Positions 49,141 through 61,973 of a stretch of 64,000 nt of DNA are shown here, piece after piece. The position numbers and the translations under genes were made by a program. Position 1 is the stretch's first letter; every line of letters starts with the position of its first letter. The notes beneath the pieces are model-generated. The model was given only the letters and a program-made list of their open reading frames with translations, was not told where the DNA came from and made no database searches. Source of the DNA: Hygrophila difformis (Eukaryota; Streptophyta; Magnoliopsida; Lamiales; Acanthaceae); NCBI GenBank assembly GCA_030278955.1, contig JAOANR010000011.1:33360403-33424402 (forward strand), given 5' to 3'.

Positions 49141-49341
49141 CTATAGGATATTTGAATCAAGTTTTTTGGTTATAAAATCATCCTTTGTTTTCGTCTTGTT
49201 ACTTTTCATTGAATTATGACTTCCACATTCAGCACAAGCTAAGGAACCTCAGATTTTAGTCGCATGCATCCCACACCAACAATTATAAAACTGAAAAATA
49301 ATGATTGATCATTGATTCAAAACAGTTACACTAGACTAATA

Positions 49342-49601
49342 CTTCCTCCGTCTCAATATAAATGTTACGTTGGATTTTTTGACACTATTCATTGTGTAAC
49401 TTTGATTCAAATTTTTATCATAGGTATAAAAGGAAAAACATAGTCAAGTGAGATCTTGTTAGATTCGTCAAATCTTGTAGTTTTAGACAATCAACTTTTT
49501 ATAAGTTTTTATTATACACAATTTAAGTTATAAATCGTTAAAAATGTGTATCGGCAAACGTGTCGGAAGGGAATGTAACATTTATATTGAGACGGAGGTA
49601 G
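49342..49601. mobile_element. Stowaway-like MITE
   Basis: CTTCCTCCGTCTCAATATAA at the left and ATATTGAGACGGAGGTAG at the right, flanked by TA. The ends match over about 18 bp. Confidence 0.85.
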
Positions 49602-49620
49602 TATACTACTAGGAAGCTAA

Positions 49621-50164
49621 GACCATCTCCAACGGGGCCGGTATTCTTGCGGGAGACGGGAGAAATGTCGGAGCGGGAGCTCCAACCAGCATCGCAAAAA
49701 TTGCGCACGCTATCGCCAAAAATGGCGTTCCGGTACAGTGCACCGCAAATTTAAGCAGTGGACTGTTCACAACTGCATCCCTTTTTCTTTTTTTTTTTTG
49801 ATTTTTTATTTAATTTTTTATTTGTTTTATCTTTTTTTTTAAAGAAAAATTTGTTCACAACTGCTCTCTGTTTGATTTATTTTTTCAATTCATAATACTT
49901 TTTTGTTGCTTTTAAATATATAGATTTTAATTAAATAATCCAAAATTTAAATTTAAATTTTATATATATAAAAAATATGTAAAAATTAATTGATAAATGA
50001 AATATAATATAAATAGTAATAGAATCAAAATGGAATATTCTATTGTAGAGGGAAACATAGAGTTCTGGGTTGGAGACTTGGAGAGGAATAGAGGAAAACT
50101 GTAAATTTAACTAAAAAATAGAGATAATGTAACTGTAAAATAGAGTTTTGTGTTGGAAATGACC
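49621..50164. mobile_element. PIF/Harbinger-like MITE
   Basis: Left end GACCATCTCCAACG and right end, in reverse, GGTCATTTCCAACAC. TAA on both sides (49618-49620, 50165-50167). GC-rich left third, AT-rich remainder, no ORF. Confidence 0.65.
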
Positions 50165-50475
50165 TAAGGAGCCAACATTCAAGTTGAAATAATTAAGCAT
50201 AAATCACAGAACTTAAATTTGAAAATTTTCAACTTACGTACACCAACTTATCGAAATAGTGTTAGAAAAGACTAATTTTGTGGATAACGAAACAACATAT
50301 ATTTGTGTTGGATGTTTTTAAAGAAATTTTACATGATTTTTTTTAAGGATTCTGCACAAAAATAAGTGTGGAGTTTGTGATGATTAGGGATAGGATTTGC
50401 ACAAAGAGAGATATTTTCGTAGAAGAAATTATATTGCTTTTAAGTTATACTACTACATCAAAGAATTACATGATA

Positions 50476-50740
50476 CTCCCTCCGTATCCGTTTGTTTTTT
50501 ACATTTGGCAAGTGGCTACTATTCACACGATGTTTTTAATTTAACGTTTTATTATAGTTATACAAGTTAAAATATAGCCAAGTGTGATCTTGTTAGATTC
50601 GTCTCATCGTGTAGTTTTTAAATATCGAACTTTTAAAATTTTTTACTTGTACCGAACTTAAATTATTAATAGTTTAAAATGTACATTAGACTGCATGCGT
50701 GAAAAGTTGGTATGTAAAAAACTTTGTGATACGGAGGAAG
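50476..50740. mobile_element. Stowaway-like MITE
   Basis: CTCCCTCCGTATCCG at the left and GTGATACGGAGGAAG at the right, flanked by TA. Confidence 0.8.
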
Positions 50741-51143
50741 TACCTAACAAGCTTACATATGGGCCATGGTAATTTATGATGTATTTTGTTATTCAGTCTA
50801 AGAGTTTCAACATAAATTTTAAATTCCGTTGATCAATTATGAATACTGATATGCAACCACTCACTCCAATTACCAAGTAGAATATTGTGATAACCAAAAA
50901 ATCCCATTTTGATAAAGACTCCTCATGAATGCATAATACTGATTTAGGAAAATCCTACCTACTAATTAACCTCATGCCGTACCTCGAAATAATGCACTAT
51001 GGCCTACCATCATAAACACTGCATGCCATATAGTAGTATAAGACAACTTCATGATGCAGAATTCTATATATGAAACAAAGAAGTTGATTGAAGGCTAAGG
51101 GCTTACATATATGCTTGCTTCTAGAATCGATAGATTGTTGTTC
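50741..51143. other. Intergenic, nothing recognised
   Basis: No gene or repeat with boundaries is supported between the Stowaway and the CACTA-like MITE. Confidence 0.4.
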
Positions 51144-51244
51144 CACTACAGAATTTTTTTGGTAAAATTTGGTCACTAAAAAGGTCAGCGACCGAATTTG
51201 TGACCGAAATTCGTTAGCTACCAAATTTACAATTTTTGTAGTAG
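51144..51244. mobile_element. Short CACTA-type MITE
   Basis: The left end CACTACAGAATTTTT and right end AATTTTTGTAGTAG are inverted. Inside are GGTCAGCGACCG and TTGTGACCG motifs like those at the CACTA end at 51691. Exact end bases and the 3-bp duplication are uncertain. Confidence 0.5.
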
Positions 51245-51453
51245 TATTCAATGTAATGTACATGCTGTATCAATTAGCACCCAACATCACCTGATAGTGA
51301 TTATTTCTCTAGTCTGCATAGTTCAATATCAGCACATAAATCTAGTTGCTTTAGTTCTTTCTTTCAGCATACAGTGAGTAGCATTTTCTGCATTTTAAAT
51401 GTTTAATTACATATTTTGTTTGCTTCTTATACATTTGTTCGCCTCAGAATATA

Positions 51454-51659
51454 CTCCCTCCGGTTTCAAATAATTGAAACACTTTTTTTTAGATGTTTTG
51501 AAATAATTGTAACGTTTCCCTTTTTGGTAAGTTTTTTACCATTCACACTACTTTTTCCTTTTTTTTTCTCTCATCTACTTAAATCTACACGACTCATTTC
51601 CCCACTTCTTAAAACCCATGCCATTCTTCAATGTTTCAATTATATAGAAATGGAGGAAG
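51454..51659. mobile_element. Stowaway-like MITE
   Basis: CTCCCTCCGGTTTCAAATAA at the left and AATGGAGGAAG at the right, flanked by TA; the ends are less alike than in other copies. Confidence 0.6.
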
Positions 51660-52407
51660 TATATAGCTTCACATTCAAGCCAAGGAATATCACTATAAGA
51701 AAATTGGATTTTAGCGGCCCACAAATGGGGTTGCTAGGGCCTAAAATCTGGTCGCTATTTTATTTAGCGACCGGAAAATAAACGTTGCTAAAAACGCCGT
51801 AAGAAACTGAATGGCAACCGGGCACTGAGCGGTCGCAGATATTAGCGACCCCAGAATGGGGTCGCCATAAATTGCGACTAAACCTTAGGTCGCTAAAGGG
51901 TTCCGTAAACCGGCTCCGGTTTGACTTTAGCGACCCCCAACCCGGTCGCTACGGAGGTCACGACCCCATCTCCAGGTCGCTAAGGAGGTCTCCAAATATA
52001 GCAACTAAATTAGCACCTCTCGTTCGGGTCGCTAAACCCACTGAAATTTTTCAATCTACTATCGATTGATGCACTTAGGGGTGGGCAACGGGCTCGAATT
52101 AGTCGGGTACCCACCGCGAACCCGAAAAAAATCATGTGCGGGGTCGGGTTTTTTTTAATGGGAAAGGTCAGGTTCGGGTACCCGAACCCGAACCCAAAGT
52201 TCGGGTTGGTTATCGGGTTCTAAGTTTGGCCCCGAATTACCCGATCGGATACCTGAATAACCCGAAGATTTTTTTTTTTAGGTTCCACAATTTCTAGAAC
52301 TTTTTTAAAGTGCTTAAAACACCTAATAATTCCACAAGCCATTACCATTTAGTCCAAACTATTACAATTATCATCTATAATAGATATATATACAATCAAG
52401 TTTTATA

Positions 52408-53192
52408 CTCCCTCCGTCCCATTTATTGTGTCTCATTTCTTTTGGGCACGGTATTTTGGTGTTGTTTGGATGGCAACAGATTTGAGAGCATATCTAGTTT
52501 TTTGCAGATTTGACTACTAAATCTGCTATTTTATGGTGTTTTTTAAACTAGCATATCTTATGAGCAGTTTGGGTTAATCTGCTAAAATTTAATCCGCTCC
52601 ATTCTCAAGCATATTTGGGTGGCAAATTTGCTTAGACTAAAATACCCAATTCTCTCTCTCATCTCTCATCGTCTTTAAACTACAAGTACTATTTAATTTA
52701 ACTAATATTTGTCCTTATATGCCATTTTACATATTAAATATGCTATCTGCTGATTAATCTACCAAACACCTTTAACGAAATCTGTTACTACTATCTACTG
52801 GTCAAATCTGCTGCTCGAATCTGCTGGTCAAATCTGCTATCTGCTTCTGCTATCTGTTAAACTCCCAAACAGGCCCTTTATGTGGGATATTTAGTTTTTA
52901 ATGTAAGGGTAGATTAGTGTTTAAAGTGTGGGTAAATTAGGAATTTATGTGATTTGATTGTATTGAATTTGAACTTTTTTAAATAATTTATTTATGTGTG
53001 ATGTGATGGTTGTGAGTTTGAATTTATTAAAGGTTGTGTGTTTGAAATTTAAAATATATTTATTTAATGATGTGATGTGATGGAAGTATGTTGAGTGGTT
53101 TATGTTAACTATTTCCTAAAATAGAAATGAAACAAAAGAGTTGGGACAGACAAAAAAGGAAAGTGAGACATAAATAATGGGACAGATAGAGT
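52408..53192. mobile_element. Stowaway-like MITE nested in the hAT element, itself interrupted
   Basis: CTCCCTCCGTCCCATTTA at the left and TGGGACAGATAGAG at the right, flanked by TA. It is longer than its relatives because of the insertion at 52458-52876. Confidence 0.7.
52458..52876. mobile_element. Possible Tourist-like MITE, innermost of four levels
   Basis: Left GGTGTTGTTTGGATGG and right, in reverse, GGGCCTGTTTGGGAG, with TTT on both sides. ATCTGCT motifs fill the interior. The superfamily is a guess. Confidence 0.5.
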
Positions 53193-54036
53193 AATTAATT
53201 AGTTTATAAATATGAGAATTCTTTACTACTTGTTTAATTATTTATTCAAATTCTTCACTTTACATTATGTCTTTTTCAAATAGAAGAATTTATTAATTAC
53301 TCTATTTGTCTAGATTTAGTAGTATTTGCTAAAAACCTCTTTATACGTGTTTGTAATTTTTTTAATGTATAGTTAATCCACATATATATTTGTTATGGAT
53401 GAATTAAATATTTATTCCAGATTTCTTTGTTATTGTTAACTTTGTGTAGACTGTAAATATAATGCCCTTTGATGTTATTTATTTAATTAAAATTTTTTAA
53501 TAAACTTTTTAAAAAAAATTTCTTTAAAAAAAAGAAGTGGGGTAATTGGGTACCCGAAGTGTGGTACTCGACCCGATCGGGTACCCGACATGCCGGGTAC
53601 CCACTAATGTCGGGTTTTTATCGGGTATTTTAATTTCGTACCGGAACCCGACTAACCCGAACCCGACAAACCCGACCCGATGCCCACCCCTAGATGCACT
53701 GCCTACCTGCGGGTAACAAAAATCCTACAATTCCAAAGAATCTCAAACAAACATTGTTCGACCTTATAAACCACATTCTATTCAAACATGAAAAAACAAT
53801 TTCAAGAAATATCCAACAAAACATCAAAAAGTCTCATGAATCTCATGTCTCTAATATAAGATCCAACAACTCATACCAGTCCACAATCATCATTACCAAC
53901 ATAATATGCATAAGATAGAAATGTTGTGGCATAAAATGTCAACCAACATACTTCAACACTTAACTACAAAGCCAGAAGACAAAAACATCGTAACACTTGA
54001 AGTATTATAGTCAAAAGTCTACAATATACACCAAAA

Positions 54037-54398
54037 CTAAATGTCAACGAACAGTGGCCGACAAACCACAACCCAAACCATGACCAGCTCCAGAGTCATC
54101 ATCATCGAGGGGTGGGGAGCAACATGGTGATGTCCCTGAATCTTCTCCAGCTGCTGCTCAATCGTGTCCTGTCTCCTTGCAATATTATGAATCTCAGACC
54201 TCAGCTCGGTCCTCAGGTCTATAATCTCTTCTCTCAAACTTGCAATATCACTGCTGTTTGTTCGTTGTGTCGATGTTGGATTTTCTTTCCTCAGTGCAGG
54301 CGCCAGTGACCCCAGGCCATAGACAACATTCCTCTTGTCAGGGCCGCCAGCCGCCTCAACAAATACTTCATAAGGGTCCACTGCATCCGGACCAGCAA
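54037..54398 (-). pseudogene. C-terminal fragment of an En/Spm-type transposon protein
   Basis: The frame is open from the gypsy junction (54398) leftward to a stop at 54037. It holds DPYEVFVEAAGGPDKRNVVY then GLGSLAPALRKE, followed by a coiled coil (SLREEIIDLRTELRSEI). A GLGS motif followed by a coiled coil is usual at the C-terminus of plant Ptta/En/Spm proteins. The N-terminal part is lost behind the gypsy insertion. It is truncated rather than frameshifted. Confidence 0.65.
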
Positions 54399-56995
54399 TG
54401 TAACACCCCGGTTTTTGGTCACCCAGGTCGGGATGTCACCGCCACATCTCCCTAGTAAGACACGGTTTCGCCGAGCTTACTAAAGAGATGCAAGGCTAGG
54501 TATTGTAGTATTTAAAACATTTAAAGCATTCAAAATAGCCCATACAATATAATTCGAAAATAATAATAGCATAGCGCAGCGGAAATATTTAGTTTAGTAC
54601 AGTATCGCAGCGGAAAATGTAAAAAGGGCCGACATGGCCAAAACACGGGTTAAACAGGCCCGTTCATAATATAGTCTAAGTACGAAATTTAAAAGCAAAA
54701 TAACAATCCCCAAAATCCCATGCATGATTCGTGCTCACACATGCTCATTCCACATATTCTGTAAAGAAAGGAATAAAAATGGTTTTGATCAGCAAAATTG
54801 CTGAGTAAGTTAACACATGCATGATCGTAGGGTTTAAAAGCCATAAATTTAGTAATTTAACAAAAGCATGATAATAACATAATATTTAGTTTCATCTAAT
54901 CCATATCCAATAGCATAATTTATCTCAGGCTCTATTTAATAACACATATCACATGGTTCAAGATAATAGCCGTAATTTAAATAAAGCATTTAAATAATTT
55001 AATTGGACAACAACATAGTTTAATCTAATTTAATTTAATTTAGAATCCCCATTACATTCCCGATTTGGTATTTCAAAGTTTCACGATAGCATCGCGATGT
55101 CAACAAGTTTAGCCGGTAGCCCGGCGGCCGCAACCGTATCAGCCATACCCAGTACCACTCCGGAGCCTCGGGAAACCCATACAGATATTCACGAGAGTGT
55201 AGGCTCTAAGTTTCGCCGTTTAGGCAATCCATATCTCAAATTTAGCGCGCGGGGTCACCATCGTCCATTACGGCACGAAGTGAATCGTTAGGGGGCACCC
55301 TGCAGAGCACTCACCCCTAATTTTAATTTATCAAGTTTGTAAGGGGATTTGGTTTTTAAAATCTGCCTTCCATTGTATTAATTTAGAAATAATATCTCAA
55401 TTCGTTTCAACCCTAAAGGTTAATTCCATGTTTCAACAAGATTTCAAGATTTCGTTTCGGTAAATCACAGTTTACTCCAAAATTCGTCTAAAATCAGATT
55501 TAATTCCAAAAATTCCAAAATTTCATATCTGACTCGGAAACATCAAGATCTACAACTTTCGTGTTTTAACTTTTTCGATCCGAGATACCTAAGTAGGTCA
55601 AAATCGCCAATTTTCGCATAAGAAGAAATCTGTCCGAGTTTAATGCACCACAGTTTAAAGATTTCAAATTCTACCATATCAATTCAGCTCCAAATTTAAT
55701 GAAATTTGACAGGGATCATCTTAAGACATTTATCTACAACTTTCATGTTTGGCCAAAGATCTAAAACAGCCTAGATCCTATGTCAAAAACGTGATCAAGA
55801 TCATTCCTAAGTTCTGTCCAAGATTTCAAGATCTAGAATCAAACAGTTCGGTTTCAACGGGTTTTCACATATCAAATCAACTCCAAAAATTCCCAAATTT
55901 TTACAGTAGCTAGGTCTAAGTCTTAGGAACGTTTTTCGTGTTTTAAGTTTTTCCGTTTGAGTTCGTTTTAAGGGTCGGAAAAATTCACCAAATCTGTTGC
56001 GTCGGTAGAAAAACAAAAGTGGACAGATTTATGGTTCTTGTTGAATCTTTTAGGTTTCGAATGTTTTAAATCTCCCAAAACCATGTAAGGTTAACTTACA
56101 GTGTCTATGAACGTCGGGGATGTCTAGTTCGGAGGCGTGGCTTCCAGATCACCGTTCCTCCTCTCCGTTCGTCGGGTTCTACGATCTAGATTCGATACGG
56201 GGTGTAGAAAGAAAAGAACCGAAGTTAGAATCCGTTTTCGGATTGAAACGTGAAAAGATTTATTGGACTAGAGCTTACCACAGCGTTTGGAGACCTTGGA
56301 TTTTCGTCCAAAGCTGCTGCCTCCGTTTGGTGCTTTCCGTCGACTCCGAATTTAGGGTTTCGAACGTATAGAAGATTGTAGGGTTTTGTAAACTTGTTTG
56401 GGGCTCCCAAGGGGCTTATTTATAGAATTCTTAATCCCTAGGGCGTCCACAACCGACCTAAAGGTCTGGAGTCGAGAGATGTTCAACCGAAAGTCGAAAA
56501 ATCCGCGTTCGGGCGAGAGATTCACGCAACAAACGAATCTGTGAAGTGGCGCGGCCGTGGCGCGCTAAAGCCACTTCACCGCGCGGCCACCGCGCCGACT
56601 TCGCCTGGACTTCGGTCCGGGCGGGTCGTGCGATCCGTCGTGCTTTTCCGCCTCTCTTTCGGGTTTCTATCCCTCTATGCTCCCGAATTCCGATTTCCGG
56701 GGTATCTTCGGGTTTCTACTTTCTCTCTAAATTTATTCTCAGTCTAATTGGATGTTTTGGACTCGAATACTCGAGTTCATTAGTGTCGGGTTTTGGTGTA
56801 CCATTTATCCATCATTTTATTCAATTAAATTCCTTTAATTCCTTTTTAAGTAAAAATCTCATTTCTCATTTCCTTATCTTTATTTATTTCTTTTATTTGC
56901 TGGATTTGTTTATTTATTTATAGTATTCATTTTATTTATTATTTATTTATTTAATTATTGTTTTATTTTATGTTGGAAAATTCTCGGGTATTACA
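54399..56995 (-). repeat. 3' LTR of the gypsy element
   Basis: Begins TGTAACACCCCGG and ends CGGGTATTACA, so in sense direction TGTAATACCC to GGTGTTACA. The purine tract CTTAAGGAGGGTAGAC (minus strand, 57011-56996) abuts it. It holds a GC-rich inverted repeat (GGCGCGGCCGTGGCGCGC near 56551 against CGCGCGGCCACCGCGCC). Confidence 0.8.
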
Positions 56996-57225
56996 GTCTA
57001 CCCTCCTTAAGAATCAACTTCGTCCTCGAAGTTGTGTTTCGGCTTTTCTCGTCTCGTGCTAAGGTCTTGTGTTTGTTTTATTATGTTATGACTGAACTTA
57101 GAATTAAACTTCTAAGCTGCCTACGTACCCGGTAAAAGGGATCAAGCCATAACGTAGTTCAAAAGTTTACAAAAAATGCACGAAAGATTAGGGGGTATGA
57201 CATCCTCTCCCCCTTAAGATTGCAG
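56996..57225 (-). other. Gypsy 3' untranslated region with two polypurine tracts
   Basis: One tract (CTTAAGGAGGGTAGAC) abuts the LTR. Another (CTTAAGGGGGAGAGGA, about 57218-57203) follows shortly after the pol stop and is followed by TGTCATACCCC, itself LTR-like. The outer one may be a relic of an older LTR edge. Confidence 0.6.
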
Positions 57226-59530
57226 TTATGTCCCCATAACTGTGTCGGAATCGGTTTGGAACAATGTCGGGTATCGTTCTCTCATGTCGGATTCTACTTC
57301 CCAAGTTGCCGTCTCACTTTCGTGATTTGACCAAAGAACCTTGATCATTTTGATGGTTTTGTTCCTCGTTACTCGTTCCTTAGTATCGAGAATACGCACT
57401 GGGACTTCTTCGTAAGTCAAATCTTCATCGAGCTCAATTATCTCCGGTTGAAGTACATGCGTCGGGTCCGGCACATACTTCTTTAGTTGCGAGACATGGA
57501 AGACATTATGAACTCGATCTAAGTGTGGCGGTAAAGCCAATCGGTAGGCTAGAGTTCCGACTCGTTCTAGAATTTCGTAAGGTCCTATGTATCGAGGACT
57601 TAACTTCCCTCGTTTGCCAAAGCGCATCACCCCCTTCATGGGTGATATCTTTAGCATGACTCTATCTCCCACTTGAAATTCTAGGTCTCGTCGTCTCACG
57701 TCGGCATAACTCTTTTGACGGTCTTGAGCGGCTTTCATCTTCCCTTGGATCACTTTGATTTGTTGAGCCATGTCTTCGATAAGTTGTGGTCCCACTACCA
57801 CGGACTTATCGTTTTCTTCCCAGCTCAAAGGGCTTCGGCACTTTCGTCCATACAATGCCTCGAAAGGTGCCATGCCGATACTCGCATGGTAACTATTATT
57901 ATAGGAAAACTCAATCAAGGGTAAATGAGTTTCCCAATTTCCTTTGAATTCCAACACGCATGCTCTCAGCATGTCTTCTAGTGTTTGGATTGTTCTCTCG
58001 GTTTGTCCATCCGTCATCGGGTGGAATGCGGTGCTCATTTTGATTTGAGTACCGAGAGCTTTTTGTAACTCCGTCCAGAAATGAGAGACAAATCTACTGT
58101 CTCTATCGGAAATGATATCATGTGGTACTCCATGTCGTCGTACCACATTATCAATGTAGGCTCGGGCCAATTGGTCCATAGTCCACGTGTCTTTCATTGG
58201 GATAAATATGGCTGTCTTCGTTAGCCTATCCACAATCACCCAAATTTTGTTCATACCTTTAGGTGATCGGGGTAATCCCGAGACAAAGTCCATTGAGATG
58301 CTATCCCACTTCCAACTTGGAATCTCTAGTGGTTGCATCAGTCCTAAGGGTTTATGTCGCACTGCCTTAACCTTTTGGCAGGTGAGACATCTCACTACGA
58401 AATTTGCCACTTCCTTCTTCATTCCCGGCCACCAATAGATCTTCTTCAGATCCTTGTATAGCTTGTCACCTCCGGGATGTACGGAATATGGCGTGTTGTG
58501 CCCCTCCTCCATCAACCTTTGCTTTAACTCGGCACATTTAAAAGGCACACACCATCTACCTTTAAAACGGATGCTTCCATCCTCGTGGACAGCAAATCCT
58601 ATTGCCTTTCCTTCGGCAATATACCCTTTTATCTTCTCGAGTTTCGGGTCGCCCGGTTGAGCGAGTCGAATCTCGTCTAATATTGGAGTCTCTACGACCA
58701 TGGCATTGATCGTTTCTCTCACTGTGCCAGACTGCCAGGATGCACAAGTTCTAACTCCAATCTTGCCAATTCCATGTACAATGCCGGCGGAATTACCAAC
58801 GAGTTTGTCACGTGTTGGGTTTTCCGACTTAGGGCATCGGCTACCACATTCGCCTTCCCCTCGTGGTACGCTATCTCTAAATCGTAGTCCTTAATGAGTT
58901 CCAACCACCTTCGCTGTCTCAAATTCAACTCCTTCTGAGTGAATATATATTTCAAGCTCTTGTGGTCGGTGAACATTCGACACTTCCGCCCATAAAGATA
59001 ATGTCTCCATGTCTTTAGAGCGAAAACGACCGCTGCCAACTCCAGGTCATGTGTCGGATAATTTTCCTCGTGAGGTTTTAGTTGGCGTGATGCATAGGCT
59101 ACGACTCTCGAGTCTTGCATCAAAACACAACCTAAACCTTCCTTCGAAGCATCGCTATATACTTCGAAGTCACCATTTTCTGATGGTAATGTTAATACGG
59201 GTGTGGTTGTGAGTCGTTTCTTCAGCTCTTGAAACGCGGTCTCACACGCTTCGGTCCACTCGTATTTTGCTCCTTTCTTAAGTAGCTGGGCCAAAGGACG
59301 TGCAATCCTTGAAAAGTACTTCACAAATCGTCTATAATATCCGGCTAATCCAAGGAAACTTCTTATTTCCGTTGGACTCTTGGGGGTTGCCCATTCGGTT
59401 ACGGCAGAGACTTTTGCCGGATCCACTGATACTCCATCAGCGGATACTATGTGTCCGAGAAATGCCACTTCTTTCGGCCAGAAGTCACATTTCGACAGCT
59501 TGCCGTATAGCTCATCGAGTAAACAGTAGA
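57226..59530 (-). pseudogene. Gypsy pol remnant: RT tail, RNase H, integrase, chromodomain-like end
   Basis: Read leftward: RT end ([20 protein letters not shown], from about 59525), RNase H with VYSDAS, DLELAA and TDHKSL, then a frame change near 58730. The second frame (58722-57226) holds the integrase HHCC finger (HPGG...CLTCQK), the DDE core (SMDFVSGLP, ISDRDSRF, TDGQTERT) and a C-terminal chromodomain-like stretch (IKVLWSNHESETATWE), as in Tekay/Del chromoviruses. Gag, protease and the RT active site are missing. The junction at about 59525 is followed by an A-rich stretch. Confidence 0.85.
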
Positions 59531-59689
59531 AGGAAAAAAAAATAAATAAAAAAAAAATAAAACAAACTTTGAGGCTCGCGCGGTGCCCGCGCGGTGGCGC
59601 GCGGTGACCGCGCGGCCATAGCAGTTCGAGTAAAAGGGCTCGCGCGGAGCGCGAGCCATTCCGCCCCATTTCCACTTCCGAGGCTTCTT

Positions 59690-61688
59690 CTAGTTTTCTC
59701 TCAAATTCGTTCTCCCATCCCCCGATTCTCTCATTCCCGGCTTCGATTTTCCTTTGCAAGGTATGCATCCACTACTTCTACTTGTCAATTTCAGATTTTA
59801 TGTTTTGATTAGCCTTAATCTTTGGGCGAATTTCAAAATTAGGGTTTAGAGACAAGAATTGGGGGTTTGTTGTTTTTAGACTTAATTTATGCAATTAGCG
59901 AGTTTGGGCGATACTTGGTGTTATTTTTGCTGATTAGGAAGTATTTGTGCCACAATGCATGCCTAGTTTGAGGAAGTTTTACTAGATTCCATATTTTAAG
60001 GAAAGCATGAATTTCCCGATTTGTATTGGTATTGTGGGCATGCGGATGAGTTCATTGTCGTCAATTTGTGCCCTATTATGATGATAAGTTATTGTCTAAG
60101 CCATTGGTTTGTTTTGGGGACGTTTCCCATGTGTTTACAAGTAAACTTTGGTCTTGATTTATCGCGCACTCAACGTGTTCGACGAAATGTCCCAAGGGGG
60201 TTTGGGACTTTTCTAGACATAGTCTTGGTTTGGTTATCCTCTTGATCGCTCGTGTTAGGGCTCTCACTTCTTGTTCTCGTGTTTTCTAGATTATGCTTCG
60301 TGTAATCGCCGTGTGGGATTTATCCTTACATTTGGTATTGGTTGGATATTTGCAGGATGCTGCTTTTTCTGTGGATTGTTTTGGCGTCACTCATGTGTCC
60401 CCCGAGGACCAGGAGACGAGTTGCTCAGCGCGACGAGGCTGGTCCTAGCACTGCCGCTCCGGCGATGTCTGATTTTGACGAGAGCGAGTCTGAGGAGGAC
60501 GAGGAGCAGCGGGGCCTTAAGCTCAGGGGTCTCCCCGACGAGGTGCGTCCCCGTCGACACGACAGGTATCGGTTCGCTACTATGGCCTCTCAGGAGTTCT
60601 ACTTCGACGAGCTTCGTCGAAACAGGTCTTATGTCCCGGAGAGAGGCATATATCCTCGCCATATGGACGACGACAGGGTTAGTCCAGTTTTGGGTCTTCT
60701 TCAGTGGACTGGGCTTGCGCGCCATCCCGAGGGCGTCGCTTCTGGGTACTTAGCTATGGAGGTCATTGCCAACATTGGCGGTCTCGGGGAGAACAGTGAC
60801 TTGTCTCAAGTCTGGGTTCGGGGTCGCCATCTAGATTTCAGTGCTCGGGCGATCAACGTCTACTTTGGCCTTCCTGACGACGGCGTGTTCCGGCCACAGC
60901 CTGAGGGTCGTATACCCCCGCCTGCGTGGGGCGTTTTATGCACCTTGACGGCTCCTCTGCTCGAGCATGATCACGAGCTGAGGTTGACGACGATGGACTC
61001 TCCGTGGCGCGAGCTAGCTTTGATATGGTTAGGCCGTGTCCGGCCGATCACCCGGAGCCACATTGTTATCGACCACGTCTATGAGACCATCTGCTTTCTC
61101 GCCCGGGGTGGTAGGGTGAATGTTGGGGCTTGTATCGCGGACAACCTGAGGGGTATGCGCCGAGGACGAGGAAGCAGGGTGATTACCCATGTTCATCTTA
61201 TTTGCGGCATGTGTGCGGCTCAGGGGATCCGTACGTCACCAGAGACGGATCCTTACGAGCTATTCGCTGGCGGCTACTACCGTATTCCTAGCTACGCCCC
61301 TCGACGCAGTGCTCTTCGACGTGGGGCTCCTCCGGCTGTCCTTCGCCCGGAGCCCAACGGTGATGGTTTGATTCTAGTTGTTCCTCCTGAGCAGCCACCT
61401 CCGCCTCCCGAGGTTCCCCAGCAGGGTGCGGAGATGCCGCAGATAGTTCAGATGCTGCAGGGTATGCAGCTTAGTATGGATGCGGGGTTCGCTCGTATGG
61501 ATGCTGGGTTTGCAGCCGGGCAGGCTCGCTACGACGCTCTGGATGCCAGGATGGACCTGTACCAGGCTCGCATGGATACGATCACTACGAGACAACTGGA
61601 GCAGCAGGCCTCCATGACCGATATGTACGCCTACATGCGTCAGATGGACGAGTATATGCGTCGTCAGTTCCCGCCTCCCGACCAGTGA
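59690..61688 (+). CDS. Antisense gene in the gypsy element: putative plant transposon protein
   Basis: A GC-rich leader ends at a donor (TTTGCAAG-GTATGC, 59760). An intron of about 596 bp ends at TTTGCAG (60355), and one open exon runs to TGA at 61686-61688. The start may be ATG 60357, giving a hydrophobic leader, or ATG 60393 ([10 protein letters not shown]), 431 residues, which I prefer. The core ([40 protein letters not shown], then helices to [12 protein letters not shown]) resembles the family called putative plant transposon protein. The C-terminus is Pro-rich followed by repeats of [13 protein letters not shown] and a coiled coil. It reads opposite to pol and the LTRs. No lesion seen; role unknown. 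Confidence 0.65.
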
Positions 61689-61973
61689 TCCTTTGTTTCC
61701 GCATTTCCATCTAGGCTTGCTGTAGTAGTGTTTTATTTAGTTGTTTTCTTATGGACTGTACAAGGATGATCTTGCTGTGTTTTGTTTCGTAGTTTATGTT
61801 CCCGTTGTATCCTTGTTCAGTTGTCTGATTTGACTGTTGTCGTTTTTTTTTTTTTCGATAATTTTGGGCTGAAGGATTTCAAAAAAAAATCAACTCACAT
61901 TTTATTCCTTTAAAAGAAATTTAATACAAGTAATAGGATGCGAAAAATGAATGTACTATCTAAGATAAAGTAT

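Larger units (their letters stand above)
52076..53692. mobile_element. Non-autonomous hAT element nested in the CACTA element
   Basis: Perfect 8-bp duplication GATGCACT at 52068-52075 and 53693-53700. Ends TAGGGGTGGGCAACGGGC and, in reverse, TAGGGGTGGGCATCGGG. Subterminal GGGTACCCG motifs in both arms. It contains a Stowaway-like element. Confidence 0.95.
51691..54398 (-). mobile_element. CACTA (En/Spm) element, left part, interrupted twice
   Basis: Starts CACTATAAGAAAATTGG. For 350 bp TTTAGCGACC / GGTCGCTAA motifs recur in both orientations, a typical subterminal layout. A hAT element splits it at 52076-53692. After that comes the tail of a plant En/Spm-type protein on the minus strand, and at 54399 the gypsy element cuts it off. 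The other end lies beyond the window. Confidence 0.75.

Noticed and set aside
55097..55291. 64-codon ORF in the LTR (also at 63663-63857)
   Set aside because: Conserved only because both LTR copies are nearly identical; no domain or start context.
54399..57202. LTR extending to TATGACA at 57202
   Set aside because: The primer-site-proximal LTR end (GGTGTTACA) pairs best with TGTAATACCC at 56995, and a polypurine tract abuts that point; the copy at 19896 agrees.
60387..60725. Minus-strand ORF inside the antisense gypsy gene
   Set aside because: Shadow of the plus-strand coding exon; codon-position pattern and splice context favour the plus strand.
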